From Solimonas marina (GTDB taxonomy: Bacteria; Pseudomonadota; Gammaproteobacteria; Nevskiales; Nevskiaceae): DNA of 64,000 nucleotides. A program made the translations under genes and the position numbers. The notes below the pieces were generated by a model. That model was not told the DNA's origin. It did not search any database and saw nothing but the letters and a program-made list of their open reading frames with translations. The stretch's first letter is position 1. Each line of letters begins with the position of its first letter. The stretch lies in the NCBI RefSeq assembly GCF_012241385.1, contig NZ_JAAVXB010000003.1:62001-126000 (forward strand), written 5' to 3'. Positions 30,742 to 38,803 of the stretch are shown piece by piece.

Positions 30742-30813
30742 ATGGCGGGCGGTGCCGATGTCCGGTTCCTGTCCAATTCCATGGCCTGCATCTTGCGTTG
30801 GCTTGGCCGATGA
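30742..30813 (+). CDS. 23-codon leader ORF coupled to ntrB
   Basis: The ATG lies 5 nt after the TATAGT hexamer, and the stop TGA overlaps the ntrB start codon as ATGA. The frame is open for 23 codons. If the promoter call is right, this peptide would be translated from a leaderless mRNA and would deliver ribosomes to ntrB. There is no similarity to guide a function, and an ORF this short can arise by chance; its exact ATGA junction is the main support. Confidence 0.35.
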   Translation: MAGGADVRFLSNSMACILRWLGR

Positions 30814-31877
30814 AACTGGGAGTGCGCAGTCGCGTAACCGCGGACGACGTATATGACGGTCTGACCACCTCGGTGGTGTCCGTCGACGAGGGCCTGCGTG
30901 TGTCGACGATCAATTCAGCTGCTGAGGGACTGTTCGAGGTGTCGCGCCGGCTGGTACTCGGCGCGCCCGTGGTCGAGGCGATTCCGCATTTCGTGCCGCA
31001 CGAGCGGCGTCTGCAGGCGGCGATCGACAGCGGCACCGGCTTCATCGAACGCGAGCTCAAGCTCAGCCGCAACGGCACGGCGACGCTGACGGTCGACCTG
31101 ACCGTGACGCCGTTCATCGTCGGCAAGAAGCCAGGCCTGCTGATGGAAATGCAGACCGTCGATCGTCATCAGCGCATCTCGCGCGATGGCACGTTGCAGC
31201 TGCAGTTCGATGCCAGTCGCGAGTTGATCCGCGGCCTGGCGCATGAAATCAAGAATCCGCTCGGTGGCATCCGCGGCGCCGCGCAGCTGATGGAACACGA
31301 GTTCCCGGACTCGCAGCATCGCGAATACACGCGGGTGATCATCCGCGAGGTCGATCGCCTGCAGAACCTCGTCAATCGCATGCTGGGGCCGAATCGCGCG
31401 CCGCAGAAGTCGTTGATGAACATCCATGAGCTGCTCGAGCACGTGCGCCGCCTGGTGCAGGCCGAGGCGCCGCCCGAGGTGGCGTTGCTGCGCGACTACG
31501 ACCCGAGCATTCCGGAAGTCGTGGTTGACCGCGAACAGATCATCCAGGCCGTCCTCAACGTGCTGCGCAATGCGCTCAACGCGGTCGGCAATGACGGCAC
31601 GATCACGCTGCGCACGCGCGCGCGACGCCAGCTGACGATCGGTGGCGCGCGACACAAGCTGATGGTGCAGATCGACATCGAGGACAGCGGTTGTGGCGTG
31701 CCCCCGGACATGATCGAGAAGATCTTCTATCCGATGGTGACGACCAGAGCGACAGGCACCGGGCTTGGCCTGCCGCTGTCGCAGTACCTCATTCATAGCC
31801 ATGGTGGCCTGATCGAGTGCCGTTCCCGGCCAGGCTGCACGGTGTTTTCCATTTATCTGCCGATCGAGTCGACATGA
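30810..31877 (+). CDS. ntrB: nitrogen regulation histidine kinase NtrB
   Basis: Cytoplasmic kinase/phosphatase of NtrC, controlled by PII. The 355-aa protein has no transmembrane helix, an N-terminal PAS domain (about 10–120), the H-box GLAHEIKNPLGGIRGAAQL with His145, and a catalytic domain with N-box NVLRNALNAV, DSGCGVP and GTGLGLPLSQYLI. I chose ATG 30810 since it gives the usual NtrB length; an in-frame upstream extension of 25 codons would overlap the operator. ntrC starts within its stop codon (ATGA). Confidence 0.95.
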   Translation: MKLGVRSRVTADDVYDGLTTSVVSVDEGLRVSTINSAAEGLFEVSRRLVLGAPVVEAIPHFVPHERRLQAAIDSGTGFIERELKLSRNGTATLTVDLTVTPFIVGKKPGLLMEMQTVDRHQRISRDGTLQLQFDASRELIRGLAHEIKNPLGGIRGAAQLMEHEFPDSQHREYTRVIIREVDRLQNLVNRMLGPNRAPQKSLMNIHELLEHVRRLVQAEAPPEVALLRDYDPSIPEVVVDREQIIQAVLNVLRNALNAVGNDGTITLRTRARRQLTIGGARHKLMVQIDIEDSGCGVPPDMIEKIFYPMVTTRATGTGLGLPLSQYLIHSHGGLIECRSRPGCTVFSIYLPIEST

Positions 31878-33364
31878 GCGTGCTGAATGTCTGGATCGTG
31901 GACGACGATGAGTCGATCCGCTGGGTCATCGAAAAATCGCTGAGCCGTGCCGGCATGCAGGTCACCAGCTTTCCGGGCGCCGCCGAGCTGCTCGACGCGC
32001 TGGCCGACGAAGTGCCGGACGTGCTGGTCTCCGACATCCGCATGCCGGGTGTGGATGGCCTGACCCTGATGACGCGCGTCCACGCGGCGCACCCGGAACT
32101 GCCGGTCATCATCATGACCGCGCATTCCGACCTCGACGCCGCGGTGGCGTCGTACAAGGGCGGCGCCTTTGAATACCTGCCGAAGCCGTTCGATGTCGAC
32201 GGCGTTGCCGATCTCGTGCGCCGCGCCGCGCGTACTCGAGAGACCCAGGACGAGGTCCCGATCGAGGCGCCGGCGACGATGATCGGCGAAGCGCCGGCGA
32301 TGCAGGACGTGTTCCGCGCGATCGGCCGTTTGTCGCAGTCGCACATCACGGTGCTGATCACCGGCGAGTCGGGCACCGGCAAGGAGCTTGTCGCGCGCGC
32401 ACTGCATACCAACAGCCCGCGCGCGAGCCGGCCGTTCATTGCCATCAACACCGCGGCGATTCCCAAGGATCTGCTCGAATCCGAATTCTTCGGCCATGAG
32501 CGCGGCTCGTTCACCGGCGCCGCCACGCAGCGCAAGGGCCGTTTCGAGCAGGCCGACGGCGGCACCTTGTTCCTCGACGAAATCGGCGACATGCCGGCCG
32601 ACCTGCAGACGCGCCTGTTGCGCGTACTGTCGACCGGCGAGTTCTACCGTGTCGGCGGTGTGGCGCCGATCAAGGTCGACGTGCGCGTCATCGCCGCGAC
32701 CCATCAGGATCTCGACGAGCTGGTTCGGCAGGGCCGCTTCCGCGAGGACCTCTATCACCGTCTCAATGTCATTCGCGTACGCATTCCGCCGCTGCGCGAG
32801 CGCCCCGAGGACATTCCGCAGCTGGCCCGATCGTTCCTGCTGCGTGCGTCCGAGGAGTTGAAGACCGAGCCCAAGCGCCTGCGCCCCGACGTCATCCAGC
32901 GGTTGAAGACGTTCGCGTGGCCCGGCAACGTGCGTCAGCTTGAAAATATCTGTCGCTGGCTGACCGTCATGGCGCCAGGGCAGGACGTGCACCCGCAGGA
33001 CCTGCCGCCGGAGCTGATGCAGGCGCCGACGCGGATGACGACGGTCGAGCCGACGCCGGCGATGGCCCCCGTCGCGATGGCGACGGCCGAGCCGGTGGAG
33101 ATGCCACGCACCGCCGCCGTCAGCGCTGAAGCGCACGACCTGCCGAACTGGAATGACAGCCTGCAGGAATGGGCGCGGCGCGAACTCGCCGCCGGTCATA
33201 GCGATCTGCTCGGTACGGCGGTGCCGCTGTTCGAGCGGACCATGATCGACGTCGCGCTGAGCGTGACCAAGGGCCAGCGTCAGGAAGCGGCCAAGCGTCT
33301 CGGTTGGGGCCGCAACACCCTCACGCGCAAGATCAAGGAACTCGGCATGGAGGAAGGCGAGTAG
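31874..33364 (+). CDS. ntrC: nitrogen regulation response regulator NtrC
   Basis: Sigma-54-dependent activator of glnA and other nitrogen genes. In the 496-aa protein the receiver has its phospho-acceptor at Asp54 (LVSDIRMPG), as in E. coli; the AAA+ domain has Walker A GESGTGKE (about 164–171) and Walker B GGTLFLDEIGD; and the C-terminus has a Fis-type helix-turn-helix (RQEAAKRLGWGRNTLTRKI). The sigma-54-contacting loop reads GSFTGA rather than the usual GAFTGA (about 211–216). A Pro/Ala/Met-rich linker (about 380–415) precedes the DNA-binding domain. A strong terminator follows at 33571. Confidence 0.96.
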   Translation: MSVLNVWIVDDDESIRWVIEKSLSRAGMQVTSFPGAAELLDALADEVPDVLVSDIRMPGVDGLTLMTRVHAAHPELPVIIMTAHSDLDAAVASYKGGAFEYLPKPFDVDGVADLVRRAARTRETQDEVPIEAPATMIGEAPAMQDVFRAIGRLSQSHITVLITGESGTGKELVARALHTNSPRASRPFIAINTAAIPKDLLESEFFGHERGSFTGAATQRKGRFEQADGGTLFLDEIGDMPADLQTRLLRVLSTGEFYRVGGVAPIKVDVRVIAATHQDLDELVRQGRFREDLYHRLNVIRVRIPPLRERPEDIPQLARSFLLRASEELKTEPKRLRPDVIQRLKTFAWPGNVRQLENICRWLTVMAPGQDVHPQDLPPELMQAPTRMTTVEPTPAMAPVAMATAEPVEMPRTAAVSAEAHDLPNWNDSLQEWARRELAAGHSDLLGTAVPLFERTMIDVALSVTKGQRQEAAKRLGWGRNTLTRKIKELGMEEGE

Positions 33365-33570
33365 TCGCTCGCGTGCGGCCCTTCGTGTTGTGGCCGTGGT
33401 GCCACGGCGACGGCCGCCAGCAGCGAAAGACCTGGCCCGTGTGACGCGGTACAACAGCGCCCGCTAGAGATTCGCCAACGCGCAATCGGAGTGAATGGTT
33501 GACGCGGGTGGAGTCCTAAAGATTTGGGGTGGGGGAAACGGACCTTGAGTCCGATGTGGGTGCGGTAAAC

Positions 33571-33604
33571 AAAAAAGCCGACGGTGGGAGCCGTCGGCTT
33601 TTTT
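33571..33604. terminator. bidirectional terminator after ntrC
   Basis: Perfect 14-bp inverted repeat (AAAAAAGCCGACGG / CCGTCGGCTTTTTT) with a 6-nt loop, between ntrC and the convergent LuxR gene. The 206 bp between the ntrC stop and this stem show nothing else. Confidence 0.92.
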
Positions 33605-33622
33605 CTTTGACGGCGCTTTGCG

Positions 33623-34843
33623 TCAGCCGATGCTGAGCACGCTGTTGAGCAGCAGACGGACGAGCATGGTTTGCCGCGTGACGCCGGTCTTGCAGAAGAT
33701 CGAGCGCAGATGCGTGCGCGCGGTGTTGCGCCGCACGTTCATCTTCTCGGCGGCTTCGTCGAGCGTGAAGCCCTCGGTCAGCAGCAGCGCCAGTTGCGCT
33801 TCCATGCGGGTCAGGCCGAACAGGCGGCGAACCAGCTCCTGCGACGGCTGTGCGGCATTCGATTCCGGGTCGCGCAGGAATACCGCAACGGCGGGGCGCT
33901 GCTTGCTTTCCGACCAGCGGCCGAGCGGAATCGTGCGGACCAGGATGCCGAGCTTGGCGCGACCGGACGGCCGCGTCACGGCCATCGCTTCGACCATGCC
34001 CGGACCTTCGCTACTGTTGCCGTTGTCGGCAATCGCGCCACGCAGCATGCGCTGCAGCTCGCGGCTTTCATTGCTGCTCTCGACGCACAGCGTGTTGCCG
34101 GCCAGCCAGATGCCATCCTTCTCGGCGAGGATGCGGCGTGCTTCCTGGTTGGTCTCAATGATGTTGCCGTTGGCGTCGAAGCTGACCATGCCGAGCAGCA
34201 TGCGATTGACGGTGCCGGCGAACAGCGCGCGCTCGCACTCGAGGAAGTCGAGACGCGCATGCAGCTGGATCGAGCGCTTCAGGTGCGGCAGTAGCAGTCG
34301 CACCAGCGATTTGTCCTCGTTCGAGAACGGCTCGGCGTCCGGGCCGCGCGTCACGCGGAAGCGACATTCGATACCGTCGCGCGTGTAGATATCGGCGCCG
34401 AGCAGATGGCGCACGTTGATCGGTTCGAGAAACTCGCGGAAATATTCGCTCTGTCGCCACTGCGGGCCAATCAGTTCTTCGGCCGAGAACACATCACCTT
34501 CGGCCAGCCGCACGAACGGATCGGCAGCGAAGAAATGTGTTTCGTAAGACTCTATGCCCTGCGCGGTGGTCGGCCCGGTATTGATCATGATGCCGGTGCT
34601 GTCCGAAGACGGCGGGCGCAGCATCAAGGTGACATGTGATGCGGTCAGCACCTCGCGCAGCTTGAGCATGGCGGTCTGCCATGGCGGGCTTTCGGTGGGA
34701 CCTTCGTAGATGGCGCCGAGCAGCGCGTCCATCTGTTCGAGCTGCACCGGCTGGGGCTGACGTGCCCTGGCGGTGCTGAGACTGGCCCGCTTGCCGGCAA
34801 CGACAGCGCGGGTGCCGGACATCCGTTCGGCGGTTACGGCCAT
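33623..34843 (-). CDS. LuxR-type transcriptional regulator with PAS-like sensor
   Basis: 406-aa regulator. The last 65 residues are a GerE/LuxR helix-turn-helix (GLTRMEAQLALLLTEGFTLDEAAEKM…TARTHLRSIFCKTG). The N-terminal 330 residues contain no autoinducer or response-receiver domain; part of it (FDANGNIIETNQEARRIL) resembles a PAS fold. Proteins of this build commonly sit beside aromatic and steroid catabolic genes. ATG 34843 is chosen for its excellent AAGGAGGA ribosome site. It diverges from the ketosteroid isomerase gene, and the gap holds a widely spaced 10-bp inverted repeat. It is a good candidate for the regulator of the neighbouring catabolic genes. Confidence 0.88.
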   Translation of the reverse strand: MAVTAERMSGTRAVVAGKRASLSTARARQPQPVQLEQMDALLGAIYEGPTESPPWQTAMLKLREVLTASHVTLMLRPPSSDSTGIMINTGPTTAQGIESYETHFFAADPFVRLAEGDVFSAEELIGPQWRQSEYFREFLEPINVRHLLGADIYTRDGIECRFRVTRGPDAEPFSNEDKSLVRLLLPHLKRSIQLHARLDFLECERALFAGTVNRMLLGMVSFDANGNIIETNQEARRILAEKDGIWLAGNTLCVESSNESRELQRMLRGAIADNGNSSEGPGMVEAMAVTRPSGRAKLGILVRTIPLGRWSESKQRPAVAVFLRDPESNAAQPSQELVRRLFGLTRMEAQLALLLTEGFTLDEAAEKMNVRRNTARTHLRSIFCKTGVTRQTMLVRLLLNSVLSIG

Positions 34844-34871
34844 GACGACTCCTCCTTGTAATGTACCTGCG

Positions 34872-34967
34872 CCGACATTTTCCGGGGTCCGCTCATCCTC
34901 TTCAGGGACTTTTGCGAATCGGTTCTCAAAATGTCGGATGGCCAAGGAATAGCCCCTTCTACAGGGG
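34872..34967. promoter_or_regulatory. inverted repeats in the luxR–isomerase divergent region
   Basis: CCGACATTTT (34872–34881) and AAAATGTCGG (34928–34937) form a perfect 10-bp inverted repeat with centres 56 bp apart, compatible with a looped or paired dimer site. A smaller dyad CCCCT-N5-AGGGG follows at 34953–34967. Both lie between divergent genes; binding by the adjacent LuxR-type regulator is inferred. Confidence 0.45.
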
Positions 34968-35107
34968 GCGTCAAGGCCCGTGGCGCCACTGCCCACGACA
35001 ATAGAGCTTTATTTACCACTCCCCTTCATCCGGACGGACGAATCCTGCCGGACGGAAGGCCCGCAGCATGAGCGCTCCGTTTGCCGCCATTCACGGGAGA
35101 GAGATTC

Positions 35108-35497
35108 GTGCCCAGCGAGACAGCGATGAAGGCCGCCATGCAGGCATACATCGACGGCTTCAACCGGGCCGATGCGCAAGGCATCGCCGACTTGTACAGC
35201 GACGATGCAACGGTCGAAGACCCGGTCGGCAGTTCGCTCAAGTCCGGCAAGGACGCGATCCGCAAGTTCTACGAACATTCGATCGCGACCGGCGCCAAGC
35301 TCAAGCTTGCGGCGCCGATCCGCGGCTCGCACGGTAATTCGGCGGCGATGGCCTTCGATGTCGAACTGAACATGCCGCAGGGTGCGGCGGTGATCCGCGT
35401 GATCGATGTGATGACCTTCGACGACGCCGGCCGTTTCACGTCGATGCGCGCCTTCTGGGGCCCTGGCGACATGCAGATGAGCGGCGCGCCGACGTGA
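35108..35497 (+). CDS. steroid delta-5-3-ketosteroid isomerase
   Basis: Moves the C5–C6 double bond of 3-oxo-delta-5 steroids to C4–C5 by proton transfer. With the GTG start at 35108 the 129-aa protein places the catalytic Tyr at 14 (AYIDGFN) and Asp at 38 (VEDPVGS), exactly the Comamonas numbering, and the oxyanion Asp at 100 (RVIDVMTF) where that enzyme has Asp99. The VEDPVGS motif and the closing SMRAFWG are also typical. A GGGAGAGAG ribosome site precedes the GTG. The next gene starts inside its stop codon (GTGA). This is the strongest single marker that the right half handles steroids. Confidence 0.9.
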   Translation: MPSETAMKAAMQAYIDGFNRADAQGIADLYSDDATVEDPVGSSLKSGKDAIRKFYEHSIATGAKLKLAAPIRGSHGNSAAMAFDVELNMPQGAAVIRVIDVMTFDDAGRFTSMRAFWGPGDMQMSGAPT

Positions 35498-35964
35498 ACG
35501 ACGCCGAACTGCGCTCGCTCGCTGATCGCCTCGCGCTCGAGCGTCTGGTCGTCGATTACGCCTACGCGATCGACGAGCGCGCGTTCGAGCGTCTGGATGC
35601 CTTGTTCATGCCGAACGCCTACATCGACTATCGCGCGATGGGCGGCATCGACGGGCGCTGGCCGCAGATTCGAGAATGGTTGCCGCAGGCCCTCGCGATT
35701 TTTCCCGCCTACATGCACTTCAACGGCAATCTGCGCTTCGACATCGACGGTGATGTCGCACGCGGCACCATCGCCTGCTTCAATCCCATGGTGTTGCCGA
35801 CCGTCGACGGTGTTCCCGGTGAGACCATGTTTCTCGGACTCTGGTATCACGACCGTTACGAGCGCAGTGCCGACGGCTGGCGCATCAGCGAGCGCATCGA
35901 AACGCGCTGCTACGACTTCAACACTCCCGAGGCGTTCCGGCAGGCAATGCGCGCCTCGCGCTAA
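35494..35964 (+). CDS. SnoaL-like protein
   Basis: 156-aa protein of the SnoaL_4/NTF2-like fold, which includes dehydratases, isomerases and small hydroxylase subunits. The N-terminus LADRLALERLVVDYAYAIDERAFERLDALF is the usual helical cap, followed by HFNGNLRFDIDGDVARGTI and a C-terminal RISERIETRCYDF. GTG start overlaps the isomerase stop by 4 bp, so the two are translationally coupled. It lacks the Asp38-type motif of the isomerase and could act on a different intermediate. The downstream gene converges from the other side. Confidence 0.82.
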   Translation: MNDAELRSLADRLALERLVVDYAYAIDERAFERLDALFMPNAYIDYRAMGGIDGRWPQIREWLPQALAIFPAYMHFNGNLRFDIDGDVARGTIACFNPMVLPTVDGVPGETMFLGLWYHDRYERSADGWRISERIETRCYDFNTPEAFRQAMRASR

Positions 35965-36036
35965 CGGCGCAGCGGCGAAGAAAGCGGGGCTCGCACGACG
36001 GCGAGCCCCATTTCCACCCCCGCGCCCCGATCCGAT

Positions 36037-37152
36037 TCAGCCATTGGCTGCCATCGGCAGTGCCGCCTCGCTGGCCTGCCGCATGTCGTCCGGTGCCGGC
36101 TCCATGCCGCGCGGCACGTGCACCCCTTCGACCTGACGCAGAAATTCGTGCTTGCGCGCACGCGCGTTGTAGAACTGCTTGTACCAGATGCGCTGCAGGC
36201 GAAAGGCGCCGTCGCCCTGCACGAACATGCCCTGGAAGCATGGACGCTTGTGCTTCCAGACCTCGAAGTCCTGCGCGAATGCCGCGAGTGCCATGTCCTG
36301 ATACTGGCGCGCGGCAGCGTGGTCGTCAGCGGTGGCCGGGCGGCCGTCGTGTGTACGCACCAGCAAGGCGTGCCAGACATAGGTCGAGCCGTCGTCGACC
36401 GGCGTATGGGCAATGAAGATGTACGAGTCGTACAGCCCGCTCATGCGCGTGATCAGTATGCTCGGGCCGTGATAAACCGCTTCGGTGACCAGCATCGGTC
36501 CGCCTTCCGCGACCAGCGTGCGGTGGCCGCCGCCCATGCGTTGGATCGCCAGGTGGCCGCGGAACTCGTTTTCGAAGAACTTGGTCTTCGAGCCGTGCAC
36601 CGGACCGAAGTGCGCCGCGTCGGTGATGTTGTCGACGATCTCCTGCGGATGCACGTCGATCTTGCCGAGATCATCGAACGTCCATTGCGTCCATGCCGGG
36701 TCGTCCCATTCCGGCAGCGACGGCGCGTCCCATTCCGGTTCGCCGCCCTCGGCGTCGTGCCAGACGAACACCGCGCCCATGCTTTCGACGACCGGCCATG
36801 AACGCACCTTCGCTGCCGGCGGAATCGGCCCGCTCGAATACGGAATCTGATTGCACTTGCCGTCCGCGCCGAAGCGCCAGGCGTGATAGGGGCAGCGGAT
36901 CGAATCGCCTTCGACGGCGCCATCCTGGGCGACGTAGGACGTGGTGTTGCGCGCCAGGTGCGTGCCCATGTGCGGGCAATAGGCGTCGAGCAGGATCACG
37001 CGGCCGCTGTCCTTGCCGCGATACAGCGCGAAGTCCTGGCCGAAGAAGCGCACGCCTTGCGGCTTGTCGGTCACCTTGGCCGATTCGGCAACCATGAACC
37101 AGCCGCGAGGGAAGGTGTGATCGCCGAGTTTGTAGTCCTGCGAGGTCGCCAT
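36037..37152 (-). CDS. Rieske oxygenase, 3-ketosteroid 9-alpha-hydroxylase (KshA)-like
   Basis: 371-aa oxygenase component of a Rieske non-haem iron system. The Rieske cluster ligands are Cys59-x-His61 (YCPHMGTHL) and Cys87-x2-His90 (CPYHAWRFGADGKC). The mononuclear iron site shows DNITDAAHFGPVH (His181, His186), with the C-terminal carboxylate probably in QDFEVWKHK. Cys-His spacing, HMG and the EVWKHK…QFY segment match KshA, which hydroxylates C9 and triggers ring-B opening together with KstD. The reductase partner KshB is not in the window. ATG 37152 is chosen for its AGGAG site. It diverges from the HsaA-like gene. Confidence 0.85.
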   Translation of the reverse strand: MATSQDYKLGDHTFPRGWFMVAESAKVTDKPQGVRFFGQDFALYRGKDSGRVILLDAYCPHMGTHLARNTTSYVAQDGAVEGDSIRCPYHAWRFGADGKCNQIPYSSGPIPPAAKVRSWPVVESMGAVFVWHDAEGGEPEWDAPSLPEWDDPAWTQWTFDDLGKIDVHPQEIVDNITDAAHFGPVHGSKTKFFENEFRGHLAIQRMGGGHRTLVAEGGPMLVTEAVYHGPSILITRMSGLYDSYIFIAHTPVDDGSTYVWHALLVRTHDGRPATADDHAAARQYQDMALAAFAQDFEVWKHKRPCFQGMFVQGDGAFRLQRIWYKQFYNARARKHEFLRQVEGVHVPRGMEPAPDDMRQASEAALPMAANG

Positions 37153-37530
37153 GCGGCGCTCCTGTTCAATCGTCAAATCTTGAATGTGTGCGATCGACGG
37201 TTTTGCGATCGTGGGGTCAGTGTGGGCAGCGGCCTGGGTGGTCACATCACCCGTTTGAATGAAGTGTCGTGTCGTACGCAAAACCCCTTTTATTTCCTAC
37301 AAAAGCGAGGGGCATCTGCGGCCGCATCAACAGTACGAACCGGCATCGAAAGCAGGCCCCTTCTCAACGCGAACGTCGACAGAATTTGAACGGCGGCACG
37401 CCTCGATCGTCTGCCGGGGCTCCCCAATTCGGACGAGGCTCGGGCCGGCGAATGTGTGTGAAAACAGCAGCCGCTATCGAAGCGCCGCCGCAATGCCGAT
37501 GTTGCGGTGTGCCGACACAGGAGATTCGTC
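37153..37530. promoter_or_regulatory. 378-bp divergent regulatory region between Rieske and HsaA-like genes
   Basis: No gene found. It has two copies of GCGATCG (37190 and 37205, 15 bp apart), an AT-richer patch at 37278–37305, and a loose dyad CCCCT…AGGGG (37284–37312) whose arms recall the smaller dyad upstream of the isomerase gene. Promoters for both flanking genes must lie here; exact hexamers are not clear. Confidence 0.4.
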
Positions 37531-38736
37531 GTGCCGAGCCAAGCCCCCCAGAAGAGCAGCGGGACCATCCCGATGTCCCCCGATGTGTTGATTCAGCGTG
37601 CCCGCGACATGGTGCCGACGCTGATCAGCCGTGCGAAGCAGGCCGAGGAACAACGGGTGGTGCCGGCCGAAACCGTCAAGGAGATGGAAGAGGCGGGCTT
37701 CTTCCGTGTCCTGCAACCCAAGCTCTACGGCGGCTACGAAATGGACCCGCAGGTCTTTTACGACATCTGCATGACGCTGGCCGAAGGCTGTATGTCGACG
37801 GCCTGGATTTACGGCGTGATCGGCGTGCACAACTGGCAGATCGCGCTGTTCGACCCGCGCGCCGCGGCGGACGTCTGGAAGGACGACAGCAACGTGCGCA
37901 TCGCCTCGACCTATATGCCGAAGGGGCAGGTGACGCCGGTCGAAGGCGGCTTTCGCTTCTCGGGGCGCTGGGGCTTTTCAAGCGGCTGCGATCACTGCGA
38001 CTGGATCTTTCTCGGCGGCCTGATCTTCACCGACGGCCAGCCGCCGGAGTACCGCACCTTCCTGCTGCCGAAATCGGACTTCGAGATCATCGACACCTGG
38101 CACACCATGGGCCTGAAGGGCACGGGCTCCAAGGACATCGTCGTCAAGGACGTCTTCGTTCCGGAATACCGCACGCATCGCGGTCTGGACGGCTTCATGG
38201 GCACCAATCCCGGCCGCGATACGTTCACCGCCGACCTCTACAAGCTGCCGTTCGGGCAGATCTTCGTGCGCGCGGTGTCGTCGGCGGCCATCGGTGGCCT
38301 GCAGGGTGCGCTCAACACCTTTCTCGACTTCGCCAAGGTTCGCGTCGGCGACATGGGCAACAAGACCTCGGAGCAGCCGCCGGCGCAGCTTGCTGCCGCG
38401 GACGCGGCGCTGGCCATCGACGAGATGAAGCTGATCCTGCACCGCAACTTCGACGTGCTGATGGGCAAGATCCGCGCCGGTGAAGCGCTGACCGACATCG
38501 AACAGCGCGTACATTTCCGCGCGCAGGCGGCTCAGGTCGTCGACCGTTGCGCCAAGCATGCGTACGCACTGTTCTCGGCCTGTGGCGGGCGTGGCATCTT
38601 CACGGATTTTCCGCTGCACCGGTACCTGTTCGACATCTATGCGGCGCGCGGCCATTACGCGAACAACCCCGATCAGTTCGGCCGCAACTACGGCGCGATG
38701 CTGCTCGGTCGCGAAAACACCGACGTGTTTATCTAA
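37531..38736 (+). CDS. flavin-dependent hydroxylase, acyl-CoA-dehydrogenase fold (HsaA-like)
   Basis: 401-aa group D flavin monooxygenase oxygenase component. It has the acyl-CoA-dehydrogenase fold with EEAGFFRVLQPKLYGGYE near the N-terminus, GRWGFSSGCDHCDWIFLGG (about residues 149–167) typical of the HsaA/HpaB-D type, and WHTMGLKGTGSKDIVVKDVFVP. HsaA uses reduced flavin from HsaB to hydroxylate 3-HSA, the phenolic secosteroid. A flavin reductase with an extra domain lies at 55.5 kb. I prefer the GTG at 37531 (AGGAG 7 nt upstream) to an ATG 42 bp further on. The KstD-like gene follows after 67 bp. Confidence 0.84.
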   Translation: MPSQAPQKSSGTIPMSPDVLIQRARDMVPTLISRAKQAEEQRVVPAETVKEMEEAGFFRVLQPKLYGGYEMDPQVFYDICMTLAEGCMSTAWIYGVIGVHNWQIALFDPRAAADVWKDDSNVRIASTYMPKGQVTPVEGGFRFSGRWGFSSGCDHCDWIFLGGLIFTDGQPPEYRTFLLPKSDFEIIDTWHTMGLKGTGSKDIVVKDVFVPEYRTHRGLDGFMGTNPGRDTFTADLYKLPFGQIFVRAVSSAAIGGLQGALNTFLDFAKVRVGDMGNKTSEQPPAQLAAADAALAIDEMKLILHRNFDVLMGKIRAGEALTDIEQRVHFRAQAAQVVDRCAKHAYALFSACGGRGIFTDFPLHRYLFDIYAARGHYANNPDQFGRNYGAMLLGRENTDVFI

Positions 38737-38803
38737 AAGCGAAGCAAGCGTCCGGTTCAAGCGCGCGTCGTCGCGCGCGGGCAAAAACCAGCAGGTGGCG
38801 AGC

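Noticed and set aside
33623-34843. Quorum-sensing LuxR
   Set aside because: Only the C-terminal helix-turn-helix is LuxR-like; there is no autoinducer-binding domain and no luxI gene in the window.
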